Of a stretch of DNA of 64,000 nt, positions 10,141 to 21,965 are shown piece after piece. The DNA comes from Diphasiastrum complanatum (lineage: Eukaryota; Streptophyta; Lycopodiopsida; Lycopodiales; Lycopodiaceae), in the NCBI GenBank assembly GCA_029204225.1, contig CM055113.1, forward strand, positions 15,895,971-15,959,970, written 5' to 3'. Under the pieces are notes generated by a model that was not told the origin of the DNA, made no database searches, and was given only the letters and a program-made list of their open reading frames with translations. The first letter of the stretch is position 1; each line of letters starts with the position of its first letter. The position numbers were made by a program, and so were the translations under genes.

Positions 10141-11037
10141 GCTCTGATACCATGTTGGAAGAAGGGAATGACGATTCGGTACTTCGAAATCTGTAAACGA
10201 ACTATCGAGTGCAGCAGAATAAGCCTTCATTCCTAATGCATGCCTACGCCTATCAATAATTGAACAAAGCTATAATGACAGAAGTCACGTTCAATCTTTT
10301 AGCAACTAACTTTGAAATCATTAGCACTAAAGTGATTTTGTAGCCAAACAATGATGTATTGAACATTGCAAAGTTGAAGTATTCAACCGATCAGACGAAA
10401 ACAATAAGAAATTTATCAATTACAAATAACTATAGAGAAGCATACATTTTGACATGATATTGAATGCAATAAGAATATAGATTGATTCAGTGAGTAGCAT
10501 CATGTACAAATCAGATGATGAGAGCACAAATCAATAATGGACGTTCCTCAAAGCTATCTCTGAGTAACTAAAAAACTCTGTCTGATGCACTTCTGCTTAT
10601 AAGCAGTAAGCGCGAATAACAATACTCTAACAGAGCTCTGAAAAGAAACTTTATAGAGACTAAAGAAGTCTTTGGTGATCAACTATGTATACCAAAGCAA
10701 TTAATGCGTATCCAGTAGGATAGCTAATCAAGTCGCAGTCAAATTTGGTAAAGGCATCCATCCAGTTAAGCCTTTTCAAAAATTTACTTGCAAAGCAGTT
10801 AGGGAAAGTCTTTAGCTTCATATCAGGTAGAACAATAACTTTCGTTCTTCGACATGGTCGACTCCTTTGACTTTTGTCGGCGTCGTCGATATGTCGAAGC
10901 CACATGTTGAGCGATTCCTGAGTAATCTGCAGACTATGTTGAGACACAAATAAAATTGCAAAACTGGATAATAAAATGGATGAAGATTAAATATCGATTA
11001 TTCGGATGAATCCCTCCGACAGTAGAACAATCCAACA
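10141..11037 (-). mobile_element. Ty1/copia-type LTR with primer-binding site, fossil
   Basis: Plus-strand bases 10,141-10,152 are the reverse complement of TGGTATCAGAGC, the initiator-tRNA-Met primer-binding site used by many plant LTR elements. The adjoining block 10,153-11,037 begins TGTTGG and ends CCAACA, the expected terminal inverted dinucleotides, giving an LTR of about 885 bp in minus orientation. I found no coding domain of this element to its left and no partner LTR. It may have inserted into the older gypsy remnant around it. Confidence 0.6.
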
Positions 11038-11544
11038 CTGATAATTAGATTTCTTTACACCAATCTCATGTACATTTGTGCATCTTAATTATATTCTATG
11101 CTCTTTACATTGGTGTATAATGTGTAAATGATTGTTGTTGTTTCTACTTTTCTGTTTGTGCATCGAATACTTGCTACTCTCCTTATGTGTCATATTGAAT
11201 GAGTCAAAGAGCCTAATCACGGCCGTCTTTGACGCCTTCGAATTTTGTTTGTATGGTTCTCTAAGACACCTATTGACTCATTGATTACTTGACTTTTGTC
11301 GTGACAAATAATCTAAACACGGTTCTCTTAATTCACTAAGACTTTCATAGTGCTAACCGACGATTTGATTGTGTCTCTCGATACTTTGAAATGTCAACCA
11401 CCTCGCACCTCATTTCCCAACACTATATGACGGTCTACACCCCTAGAGGGGGGTAGACCATCAAGCAACCACTCAGAAAGTATGTCACTATATCCTCCCT
11501 AAGTCTTTTAAAGATTTAACCCTCAGGTGTAGGTTCTATATTAA
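11038..11544. other. Gene-free stretch
   Basis: No gene, repeat or motif is recognised between the copia LTR and the gag-like fragment. Confidence 0.4.
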
Positions 11545-12440
11545 CTTCTAAAAAAGACAAAGCTTTAGGAAAAGATGATACATCAATATTGAAATTTTGA
11601 GTAACAAAAGCATCCATCTTTGGGCAAGCCCAAAATGAAGTGCAACTTCAATAGAACTCTGTGAATCCAGTTTACGAATCACAAAGCCGCTCTTGGAAAT
11701 CTTGCAAATAGACATCCAAAGGCTTCGTACCCATCTGCATCGTGGCAAACCGATGATAGCAAGAAACTACATCCAACAAGGGTAGCTCAATTGGTTAGCT
11801 TGGCATACAAAGTTTCCTTCAAAATCGTCCAAGACCAGCATAAATGGGACCTTAAAGGCTACCTGAAAATTCTCCCAAGTGATTGGAACCGTAGCCCCCT
11901 CTTTGAGATCATGCCACCAGGAATATGCTTTTTTACATAGAAACATAATGGTCATAGCGATCCTAGAGCTATCTGGCAGATCGTGCATGGAAAAGTGGGA
12001 AGTCCATTGATCTAGCCACACCAAAACAATGTCTTGATGTTTGTCCTTTTTTTTCCTGTGAAACATTCTAAAGTAAATATCGGATTCAAGAGGGGTTGTC
12101 GAGATTGCGACATGGCCTTCGTTCAACCTCCGCCCATTCATGCTTTGACTGCATGTCAATAATTTGTTGTTGAATCAAATAAATGGCACACATCATTCTT
12201 CCATATCGGCCAAAGCAAAGCCTGGAGCTTGGGTGGCCTCCATCAGGGAATTTATGGAAAACGAGAGGTGTAGGAATGAACTAGAGAGAAAACGAGAAGC
12301 AACGGTGTGAAAACTGCTAAAAAACTGAGGTATATAGCTCAAGAAACAAGAAAATACACAACTTTGAGCTAAGAGAGCTCCAGCTTGAGACTTGGAAAAG
12401 TGGGGTGAATGAAAGTGAACGTACATTTATTTACCCCCTT
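11545..12440 (-). mobile_element. Retrotransposon gag-like fragment (probably Ty3/gypsy), fossil
   Basis: A minus-strand frame at 12,159-11,767 contains KKAYSWWHDLKEG followed by TWENFQVAF, the capsid-like pattern of plant gypsy gag proteins. A weaker continuation (KPLDVYLQDFQE) lies at about 11,740-11,690, and a possible N-terminus MEATQAPGFALADMEE at about 12,240. It is broken and old. The order gag (right) then integrase at 8-9 kb (left) fits one minus-strand gypsy element that has lost most of pol; this is inference. Confidence 0.6.
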
Positions 12441-13179
12441 CCTCCAAGCACCTCCCACTCATTCCATGGAAAAAGGACAAGTAGGGCTCAAAAAGGGCCC
12501 ATTTGTCCTTTCTAGAAGTTTAACCCAATGTGGAGGAATAAGGACTTGCCACATGGTACTTGGAACTCCATTTATTATTGAACTTAATTTTGGACCCACA
12601 CCCTTCATCTCCCTCCTACTTACCTCACTCCCACTCCAAGCTCCTGGAGTTTGCAGGTACAGAGGGAGGAGAAAGGATACTGTACGACCATGGCAAGGAC
12701 AGTGATACAATATTTACACTCAAAACCATTTCTAGTTTTCAACTTAGAGTTTAAAGTTTCCAAAGTTTAGTTAGCAACCTTATGAGGAGGGGCTTTGCAG
12801 AGGCGCACTCCCTCGCCTCCCCTCCCCTCTCGTCATGTCACAAAAAAGGAGATACATCCCCTGGCTACTACTACACGTGCTCTCCAACCACCAGCTCTCA
12901 GGTAGACTGAGTGAATGGCAAAAGAGAGGCCCCACCACTATATAGGCATAATATTGTGGGTCCCATCAGACACGCTCCCCCGACGACACGTGACCACCTA
13001 GGATGGTGACACATGGCACTAAAACATATTGATAATGTCAACATGACCCTGCGAGGCCCCTTGCAAGGCCGTCACTTAAGGGCATATCATTATGGTAAAT
13101 AGCACCTTGACAGATTGAACCCCAGTGTGCACAAGAAAGTCGTACGATAACAATATGTAGTGGTTTAGAAGATACTATC

Positions 13180-13181
<2 letters not shown>
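12441..13181. other. Gene-free stretch; SINE-like tail near 13,085-13,160
   Basis: No gene is recognised. Around 13,108, GATTGAACCCCAGTGTGCAC resembles a tRNA B box and matches the downstream half of the SINE-like element at 7.3 kb. GC-rich pyrimidine blocks at 12,800-12,840 and TATATAGGC at about 12,940 could be a retroelement promoter, but nothing confirms this. Confidence 0.35.

Positions 13182-13212
<31 letters not shown>
13182..13212. repeat. (TG)n microsatellite
   Basis: An uninterrupted run of about 15 TG dinucleotides. Confidence 0.97.
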
Positions 13213-13215
<3 letters not shown>

Positions 13216-13233
13216 ATGAAAGAAAATGTGATA

Positions 13234-13996
13234 TGCTCTGATACCATTGAAGAGAATGTGATAATGAATCAGGATCGCAGTCGCGAAGCTTTTGCGAAGG
13301 AACCACGACTCTCTTGCCCTCGGATGGAGTTCCAATGCGATCGTTGGACACTGCCAACTGAATCACTCCTACAATCCTCTAGAGTGTAGTCAGGCATTGT
13401 TGACCTACCTTTATAAAATTAATGCAACATTCAACATAGTTTCAACCAAGGTGCGGAATTCAAATGAACAATGAAACTTAGACACACGAATAAACAACAG
13501 ACATTTGCATTTGAGATCAGACACAACAAGAAAATCATCTACTATTGATCTTTCTCTGATTTCTTCAAGCACTGCATGCAAATCCACGCAGTGCATTGAC
13601 GTGGGAGAAACACAGTTCTCTCACGAGCAATCGTCTCGCTTTACTAGCGGACAGTTGGATCTATAGATCCTAGACAGAATTGTCTTCACACATAGACAGA
13701 CATGTATTCTGTATTTTGTCTTGATTGCTTACTTGCATCAGACTACTACATTACACTATATGTGTACTCTGTTGATCTATATGTCAAGGCTTCGACTGTC
13801 GAGTTCGTGAACCGTTCGTCTTCGTTTCCTTTGACTTTCGTGTTTGCAAACCGTTCATCTTCGTTTCCTTTGACTTTCATGTTCGCGAAACTTTTCGTGC
13901 TTCGTGTCCCCTGACTTTCGTGTTTGCGAACATCTTCGTCAAGCTGAGGGCTAAAAGCTAGCAAGGCTTTGTAGTTAAAAACATTTCATTTCTTCA
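13234..13996 (-). mobile_element. Ty1/copia LTR with primer-binding site, fossil
   Basis: The block 13,247-13,996 (750 bp) begins TGAAGAGAATG and ends CATTTCTTCA, giving TGAAGA/TCTTCA inverted ends. On its left, 13,234-13,245 is the reverse complement of the tRNA-Met primer site, as expected next to a 5' LTR. On its right it abuts a purine tract (minus strand GAGAGGGAGCTG) and the RNase H end of a copia polyprotein, as expected of a 3' LTR. It contains a short internal tandem repeat (13,803-13,929). Confidence 0.65.
13803..13929. repeat. ~39-bp imperfect tandem repeat, about three units
   Basis: Units share GTTCGTGAACCGTTCGTCTTCG-like words followed by TTTCCTTTGACTTTCGTG. They lie inside the 750-bp copia LTR. 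Such arrays are common in LTR U3 regions and may have carried promoter elements. Confidence 0.75.
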
Positions 13997-15035
13997 GCTC
14001 CCTCTCAAAGCATGATAGCTTTACGATCTCGAGACTGCTCCTTTGTCTCTCAAAAAGTCCTTTGTCCAGGGCTTTAGTGAAGATGTCAACAACCATGTCT
14101 TTCGTTTCGATGAAGGTGGTCTGCAACATCTTCTTTTCAATTAGATCCCTGATCAAGTGGTACTTGATCGCAATGTGCTTCGTTCTGAAATAGAACACGA
14201 GATCTTTCATCAGGTGTATTGCAGAGGTGTTGTCCATCTGCAAGACTAGGGGCTCGTTTCTTGTTTCGTCCAATTCGTCCAGAAACTGCCTTAGCCAGAT
14301 TATTTCGTTGGCCATCTTTTCTGCTGCAACATATTCTGCTTCGTAGGATGACTGGGCTACAACGGTCTACTTCTTGTTGACCCAGAGAACTGCTGCTCCC
14401 GATGCGATGGTGCATCCTCTTGAGATGCTTTTACAGTCATCCTTGAGAGATGCCCAGCTAGCATCGTTGTAGGAAAATAACCTGAAACCTGCATCACGAC
14501 AATATTACAAGCCATAATCCCTCCTTGTCTTTCTGTGAATGATGCCACGATCATTGCAGAAGTCAGTGAAGCGATTCAAAATGTATTCGCCACCTCAATT
14601 TGTTCTGATCTACTTCACTTTGTTGCATGTACATCTCACAGCACAATTCACATATTCTGTGAATTTATCAAGTGCTTCAGATTTATTCTGAATAAAATAT
14701 ACTCTGACAAATTTGCTATAATCATCAATGAAGGTTATATAATATTTTGAACCTCCTACTGAGATCATGTTGAATGGTCCACAGATGTCAAAATGCACAA
14801 GCTCCAGAATCTTAGTCATTCTGTAGGAGTCTTTGAAGAATGGTGTGCATGACATCTTGCCCTTCAAACATGCCTCACAGGTGGCCGAAGTGGTTGCATT
14901 CGAGATGCTAACCCCTGTTATTGCTCCATTATGGCTTGCTTGGTAAAGTGCCATTGAGTTCATGTGGCAGAGTCTCCTGTGCCACAAAGTGTCTAGCTGG
15001 TCATCATGAGTCTGATGCACCTGATCTGCAGGTGA
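13986..15035 (-). mobile_element. Ty1/copia polyprotein fragment (integrase and RNase H parts), fossil
   Basis: On the minus strand, 15,020-14,610 encodes a GAG-pre-integrase block (LWHRRLCHMNSMALYQ, CEACLKGKMSC) and the start of the integrase core (ITFIDDYSKFVRVYF). Then 14,554-13,986 encodes RNase H (NEIIWLRQFLDEL, QMDNTSAIHL, RTKHIAIKYHLIRDLI, DIFTKALDKGLF). The element is incomplete and broken several times. It ends at the 750-bp LTR on its left. Its right part lies inside repeated segment A. It is a different copia family from the one at 38-41 kb. Confidence 0.85.
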
Positions 15036-15179
15036 GCGTACCTTCAGATGATATAGGTAAAATGAAGAAAAAATTAAAGTTTCTAGAATATGAACGGTGC
15101 AATTGAAATGTTAACAGTTCAATTGCGAGAAAACTGAACTGAAAGTCTGTAAAAAAAAAAAAACAGACCAGAAAAATAC

Positions 15180-15960
15180 AATGGCTAAAAAACAAACAAC
15201 CCATCACTCACACCAAGCCCTCAAACAATCCATCCCACTCATTCAAGATATAAGCCTACTAGTATGACCATGGACTACAACCAACCAACCAACCCTCACC
15301 ATGAAATCACTCTCACCCATCAATGCTCTCAACAAAAGCAAGTAAACATCATCTCCAAGTAATTTGAAGCACTCAACTATGAACTCACACTAGTAATGAG
15401 GTCCAAGCAATCAACACAAACAACCACAATCTTTCAACTCCTCAAGATGAGCAAGCAAGCATAGTAAGTAACATCACTCCCAAACCACAAGACAACTACA
15501 ACTCTCAACTCTCAAACATACCCACTCCTAAAATCCTCACTCACAAAAGGACTAATATTTAAAAGTACTAACTCTTTACATCATCTCATTATTATCCAAC
15601 TATCATTGAGTTATTTCAAACAACTCACAATCCTTCTAACCAACCCACAAACATTGAACTCACCTCAAGCAATCAATAAAGCCAAATTTTAGAATACACC
15701 TTACTACCTATGGAGTTAACAACACACAAGCAACAAACAAGCATGAGGGCACAAAGCAACCATTAACCTCCCACAAACTACTAACTCACATTGCAAGTGA
15801 CTTACATTGAGCAACTAACATTCATAACAATTAGCCACAAAATGGAATTAACTTCAAAGCACACTCAAACAAGCAAGCAACTCCCAAAAGTGCCAACTCC
15901 TAAAAATACTAACACACAAAAGTACTAATATACAAAAGTCCTAACATTTGAAATACAAGA
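15180..15960. repeat. G-poor, A/C-rich strand-asymmetric block
   Basis: About 780 bases dominated by CAAC, CTCAAC and ACTAAC words with almost no G on the plus strand. It has no coding frame and no regular period. Copies are at about 41,757-42,480 and 61,950-62,673, the copies lacking a ~50-bp piece. Confidence 0.7.
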
Positions 15961-17049
15961 GTTGGCTCCTTCTTATAGGAAAATCCAATGCATCCCCTTC
16001 ACAATGTCATCTTGCCATTCTTCATGCCCTTCAAGCCCTCTTTGTCATGTGTCGCCAACCAATTTGATAGTACACCTAGTGGCCTCCATAAGAGAGTGGG
16101 GGAGTGGTGTATTCAAGGCTCTCTTCCAAAACTAGCCAATATGCCATTTTTGTCAAAGGCTAGGGAGGCCATTCAGGTTTCTCCTTTTGTACACCCTAGA
16201 AGCCCAAAATGTCAATGGCTAGTGGGTGTACCTCCCAAATTTTTTAGCCTCCAAGGTGATTTGGCATTTAATATCCAAATTTTGGGTGAGGCCCTTTTTC
16301 AACCCCTATTTTTAGTAGGCGGCCTTCATTTTTCCTTGGGTACCTTTGTTTTTTGCCTTTCTTCGATTTTTCAAGGGCCGTGCGCTTACTGCTCATTTGT
16401 CTGAGTTTTTGGTCTGTTGGGTAACTCCTTGTCGTTAATTGCCCGTAAAGTGCCCAAACTTTGCCGTTAGGGTTTCCGTGATTCCTTGACACTGAATCCA
16501 TGTTTCCCGATCCCGTTTTTACCCGAAACTTTTGTTTCTCGATTTTTTCTTCTGTGGTTGACTTTTTTGACATCCATGACTAGGGCTCCTACGACAACAC
16601 GGTTTCCCTGAAAAATATACTGAGTGATCATATATCAGTAAAAATGGACTCAATACATGGTGAGATTTTAGCACGGTCATACCGGCTATTTTTTTACAGC
16701 TTGCCATTTTTTTGAAAAGCCGTAAAATATTTACCGGCCATTTCTAAGGCCGCAAAATTTGCTCTAGCCTCATTTAGGACGGGCTGGGACCCAATTCTAG
16801 CTGGACCGGTACTTTTGGCTCGGTCTTACAAAACTTGACCACAAAATATTTTTGAAGGTTTTTTTTAAAAAAAAAAAAAAAAAGTCAATTTCTTACTTTT
16901 AAACTGTGTCTAGCCACTTTAGGGACGGGCTGAGACCCAATTCTAAGGCAAATTTGTGCCAATTTTTTTCTAATAATCAGGTTTTACATGCCGGTTTTTT
17001 TAACTATTGCGAACTTAAACTTCAATATCAGCTCAATTTTTCATGTGGA
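15961..17049. other. Anonymous spacer within segment A with a 36-bp direct-repeat pair
   Basis: No gene is recognised. CTAGCC-N-TTTAGG-ACGGGCTG-GACCCAATTCTA occurs at 16,764-16,799 and again at 16,910-16,945 with few differences, on either side of an A-tract at about 16,867-16,883. This may be the 5' non-coding part of the adjoining Helitron, but no Helitron terminus was identified. Confidence 0.4.
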
Positions 17050-20000
17050 AATATCGGCTAACCCAATGTTTGTTACACAAGCATGTGCGTAATCACCTAT
17101 CATATAGGACTCCGGAAGTAGAATCCAGATCTGCTAGGAGTAGAACGTTGAATCGCAGGTACCAAGCTAAGTGAAGACATCAGTCCTTGCTTTTGGCTTC
17201 ACAAAACCCCGTAGTGACAAAAGCCTCATATTCTAGATGGGGCCTTTTTGAAGTAGCTAGATTGCTTCAAACATCAGCATGTCATGATCTTGGAGAGATG
17301 GAGTTTCTGTGCAGTCATTGTTCGGCCCTAAGATGGAAAGCAGAAAGAAATAGCTCTTTCTGTTGCATGAAAGGCAAGGTCCATTTGCCTTTGATGCAAG
17401 CACCGCTTCTTTATCTCCTTAATTTGTACACGTCTTCTGATGACATGGGAGCTCATTTTAGAAAACACGTTCGAAGTTATAATAACTCCTTGGCCTTCGC
17501 ATATCTTGGGGTGAATCTAGATAGATCCACTGCCAACTCTGTAGGTGGCACGTATACATTTAGAGTGTCTGGCCGGTTGTATCATCATATTGGTGGTTTG
17601 TTGCCCTTAGATTGACCTTCATTTTCGCAGATTAACATCATGGATGGTGATGATTTGCAATTAGATCGGAGATTAGCTTTGATCTTAGGCGTGACATTAT
17701 CTACCTTTTGCAAAGCATGATGATGGATGTACATCCATTTGCGTAACATTTTAAGAATGTTGCTGGACTCATGCGGGAGAATTTCACAAAGGATATTCGA
17801 CTTCGCATAGTTTCTGGTTTTTCATAGAGTAGAGCGAATAGACAGTTCAATGCTCCTACGAGCAATGAAATTGTAGTGCTTATGGCTATAGATGATACCC
17901 TGAGTGACAAAATGCGTGACATCATATTGCACTCCATTCAGGATAGTTTGCAGCATATCACAGAGCGTCATTCATCGTATGATGCCTTGCATTTTGTCCT
18001 CCTCTTTCTTTACGGTACTAATAGGTGGTATCAAGGGATTCCACATATGTGTATGAGAGATGTTGCACATGGTGATGATGATGACGTATGTGATGGTATA
18101 CATTCAGATGCTCCTAAAGAGCAATTAGAGGGCGGACACAAAGTTGTCACCATTCGAGAGCTTTGCAGCTACTATTTACAGGTACGAGCAGAGCATGTTT
18201 CACCTATACATTTGGGTGGAAGGCTCTTGCAAGAGTATGTGTGTGACATGGTAGCAAAAATGGTGCAAAACAACATGAACTACATCTATAACAATCGAGA
18301 TAGATTTCGTAGAGAGATTCGCAGTGGCATTGTTGATGCCCTTTGAGCTCATTCTGTTGGAGAGAGGGGGAGAAGAGACGAAAAGAAAAAGGTGTCGTAT
18401 GTAAGAAACGAAAATAATCTCAAAAAGGGGTAAGACGAACACAAGCGAGAAACGAAACTCGAAGAGAAACAAACTCGAACCGAAAGTGTTCGTGCGTAGT
18501 GGAACGAGCTATACGACTCTCTCCATAAGCATGACTATGCCTATCAGAATGAGCAGAATGTTAGTGATGGAAATCACGGTCATTCTTGATTACGCAGCCA
18601 AACCTTAATAAATGAAGTGCTAGAAGAATAATTTGTCGCGAATAGCTAGACAAATTATGTGTCGCAAATGATTCGTGAAGAGCTAGACTGTGCTTGATTG
18701 ATAATTAGTCGCGAAAGATTTGCGAAAGACAAGACTAAATGTTAGTCTTCTATTACAAGAATGAGCAACTAGAAAGATCAGACAGAATGAATAATAAGCA
18801 TAGCAATATTAACACAGATCTGAACGTAGAACAAAGAACTATTATTAGATTAAGTATATCAAGTATACATGTCAATATTGCGGTCGAGCACAAGACAATA
18901 GCGGATGAAACCGCGTGCTCTACGAAGCTTGTTCAATCTGTAAAGGAATGAAACCTTATTATTGACAATGAAGAATCGATGGACAAGGCATCTACTTCGT
19001 CTATTTCTCTAATAAGCTTCTGATGCTAATTTACATACATTTGATTTTCAATCCATGATTTCTGATCAATCAATCTTGTCTCATCATCCTAGTGAATACA
19101 CAGATGGTATTCAATATATGCATAATGTTACAGGTGTGCTGATGAAGAAAGTACAGGGTGGATGTGTTGTCCTTCCATCGTCTTATATTGGTTCCCGCAT
19201 CATATGCATTAGCAGTACGAAGATGCTATGGCCATCCTTAGGGAGTTGGGTTCTTCCGATTTGTTTATCACAATGACAACGAACCCAAATTGGTCAGAAG
19301 TGAGGAGGGAGTTGAGATTTCAACAAACACCTGCAGATAGGCCCGATTTGGTGTCAAGGATTTTTAGCATGAAGCTTCAACACTTGATTGATTTGTTGAA
19401 GAAGGATGAGATATTTGGGAACATTATAGGAAGGCTTCATGTTGTAGCGTTTTAGAAGAGAGGATTGTCCCAAATCCACTAATTGATTATATTGGAAGAG
19501 TGGAGCAAACCCATCACTGTTGGAGATTAGGATCATATTGTATGCGCAGAGATTCCTATGAGGGGGGATGATCCGGAGTTGTACGAGATAGTGAGGACAT
19601 GCATGATGCACGGCCCATGCGGAACAACTTTTCCAAATGCACCATGCATGAAGGACGGAAAATGCTCGAAGAACTACCCAAGGAATTTCATTGATGAAAC
19701 ATCGGTAGTGAATCAGTATCTTTCATATAGGCGTAGAGACATCAGAGAGAAGGTGAAATCACATAGTATAGAACTAGATAATAGGTGGGTGGTACCATAC
19801 AACAGATGGTTGACACTACATTTTCAGTGTCACATCAACGTAGAGATATGTGTACATATACGTAGTGTGAAGTATTTGTACAAGTACGTGTACAAGGAAC
19901 CAGATATGATTACGGTAGAGGCTGTGGAGGGTTTTGGTCAGACAGCTGCGCCAGTGAATGAGATAGAGCAATTTTTGAATGCTCGATATTTCTCTGCGAG

Positions 20001-21965
20001 TGAGACTGCTCGTGACTATTTGGGCTTTCTATGGGTGCTCGTAAACCAGTTGTGACTCGATTGGCGGTTCATCTAGCTGGACATGAGTTGGTTTACTTTA
20101 CTGAGGGAGCCAATTTAGAGGAGGTTGTAGAAGGTAGTTCGAGTGCCACTTTAACAGCTTTATTTGAGCTGAATAGAAAACGACGCGATGGAATGGAGTA
20201 ATCGCTTGCAAGAGGCGGTGTCATGGGGAACTCCATCACAACTTAGGCTCATGTTCATTGTACTTCTTTTGACATGTGCCGCTTCTAACCCATTAGATCT
20301 TTGGAAGAGTATAGATTCCCATTTAGTAGAGGATTAGTAGAGGAGTTAGGACAACCAGTAACGTGCGAGATAGTTACTGTGAGTCAGATTATGATAGATA
20401 GGGCTCTTCTAGACGTGGAGATGCACAATTTTTGGCTTCACACTTTCCGATAGCAATATCGAGTTTTCTCCACTATTTCACGAAGAGATATTTCTCGATG
20501 AGACCCTTTCAGAGCTAGAGGCTGACATCGAGAGATTGAAAGTGGATCAGCATGTGATTTTTGACCGTGTGGTATGTGAGTATGTGGTACAAAGAGTGGG
20601 TGGTGGAGTGTACTTTGTAGATGGTCCGGGTGGTATGGGTAAGATGTTTCTCTATAGTGTCATGTTGTCGTACATGCGTGCACAAGGTTGGATAGCACTG
20701 GCAGTTGCATCGTCGGGGATCGCTGCATTGTTAATGAAAGGTGGTAGGACCGCGCACTCTAGATTTTGGATTCCTGCGACGGAATTGAATGAAAGCTCAA
20801 CATGCAACATCTCAAAATCGTCTCCGCTAGGTAAGCTTTTAATGGCATGCTGACTCATTATTTGGGATGAGGCTCCCATGGTACATAAGTATGCCATCGA
20901 GAGTGTGGATCGGTCTCTAGGTGACATATTGGGTATTGATATTCCATTTGGAGGAGTTTCAATTGTTTTTGGTGGTGATTTTCGTCAGGTGCTCCCGATG
21001 GTATGACAAGACAGTCGTGCATAGATTGTGAGCGCTTCACTGAAGAGTTTGCGTTTGTGAAAATATATGGAAGTGCACAAACTGTCAACAAATATGTGCA
21101 TTATGGGTGTGGAGGGAGCCGATAGGAACGAGCAGTCGAGGTTCGTAGAGTATTTGTTGAGTATTGGAGATGGTCGCGAGCCCACATTCATGCAACGTGG
21201 CTTGGATTTGATTTCTTTGCCAAAGTTTATGTGTCTAAGGATGCGTGATGTGTGTGAATTGATTTCGTTCACTTTCCCCGATATTGCACGACGTTACATG
21301 GATGCTAATTTTTCAAGAAGCCATGCAATATTGACTCCGTTGAATGAAAACGTGGATGAGATCAATTCGAAAGTTGTTGAGCAACTTCCTGGTGATGCTT
21401 GCACGTTTTATATTACTGATAGCGTGGTTGAGCGTGATGACTCTAATGTGTACTCCTAGTATAGTTTCTGAATAGCTTGCAACCGAGTGGATGTCCTCCA
21501 CATAGATTGGTGTTGAAGGTTGGCATGATAGTGATGTTGTTGCGGTCCATCGCGTCACACTTAGGATTGTGCAATGGTACGAGACTCATCATTCGTAGAT
21601 TGGGTAGACAAGTCGTAGACGCAGAGATAGTTACCGGTAGGAATATTGGGAGTAGAGTCCTCATTCAACAGATCCCTTTAGTGCCGAGCACTTCCGACTT
21701 GCCGTTTGAATTGCAGCGAGTACAATTTCCTATTAGAGCAGCTTTTGTCATGACAATTAACAAGGCATAGGGGCAAACTATGGAAACTATTGGATTGTAC
21801 TTGCCATGTCCTGTATTTAGTCATGGTCAGTTGTATGTCGCATTATCGAGAGTGCAAAATGCGGAAGTGTACGAGTGTTGATTACTGATACTGATGGCCA
21901 ATTTACAAAGGTGGCAGGAGTGGCGAGGTGCACTCAAAATATTGTGTATTCTGAAGTGTTGTAGT
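17050..21965 (+). mobile_element. Autonomous-type Helitron (Rep/helicase), degenerate, split by an LTR
   Basis: The rolling-circle transposon protein can be followed in order through several frames. N-terminal block: about 17,060-17,615 (CSHCSALRWKAERNSSFCC, KVHLPLM, FRKHVRSYNNSLAFAYLGV). Next block: 17,876-18,346 (ending GGRLLQEYVCDMVAKM...NNMNYIYNNRDRFRREI). Rep core: about 19,055-20,055 (VVLPSSYIGSR, SSDLFITMTTNPNWSEV, KYLYKYVYKE with the Tyr motif). PIF1-like helicase: 20,536-21,960 ([45 protein letters not shown]). The HUH nuclease motif, normally GLPHAH, reads GLSQIH at about 19,465-19,482, and Walker A reads GKM for GKT. Stops and frame changes are scattered through it, so it is inactive. 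A copia LTR interrupts it at 18,355. Hairpin and CTRR termini were not found. Confidence 0.88.
18355..18955 (-). mobile_element. Ty1/copia LTR inserted in the Helitron gene, fossil
   Basis: The block begins TGTTGGAGAG at 18,355 and is the reverse complement of the LTR of the copia element at 38.15-38.81 kb. Both carry related sequence for CATAGCAAT...ACAAGACAATAGCGGA...GCGTGCTCTAC. It interrupts the Helitron reading frame between the NNRDRFRREI block and the Rep core. The right end near 18,955 is approximate, and no matching 5-bp target duplication could be confirmed. It is incomplete or diverged. Confidence 0.7.

Larger units (their letters stand above)
14827..18607. repeat. Repeated segment A (diverged copy of 41,385-45,121)
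   Basis: From GAGTCTTTGAAG at 14,827 to CCTTAAT at about 18,607 this block aligns end to end with 41,385-45,125, with a few per cent substitutions and a ~50-bp length difference near 15,650. It contains a copia integrase fragment, a G-poor block, an anonymous spacer, the 5' part of a Helitron gene and the start of a copia LTR. The alignment to B ends exactly where B joins the start of the second 20-kb unit. Confidence 0.9.

Noticed and set aside
13182-13212. TG run as part of a regulatory element
   Set aside because: Ordinary dinucleotide microsatellite.
18739-18951. 70-residue frame as a host gene
   Set aside because: Same sequence family as the copia LTR at 38.15-38.8 kb on the other strand; non-coding LTR DNA.
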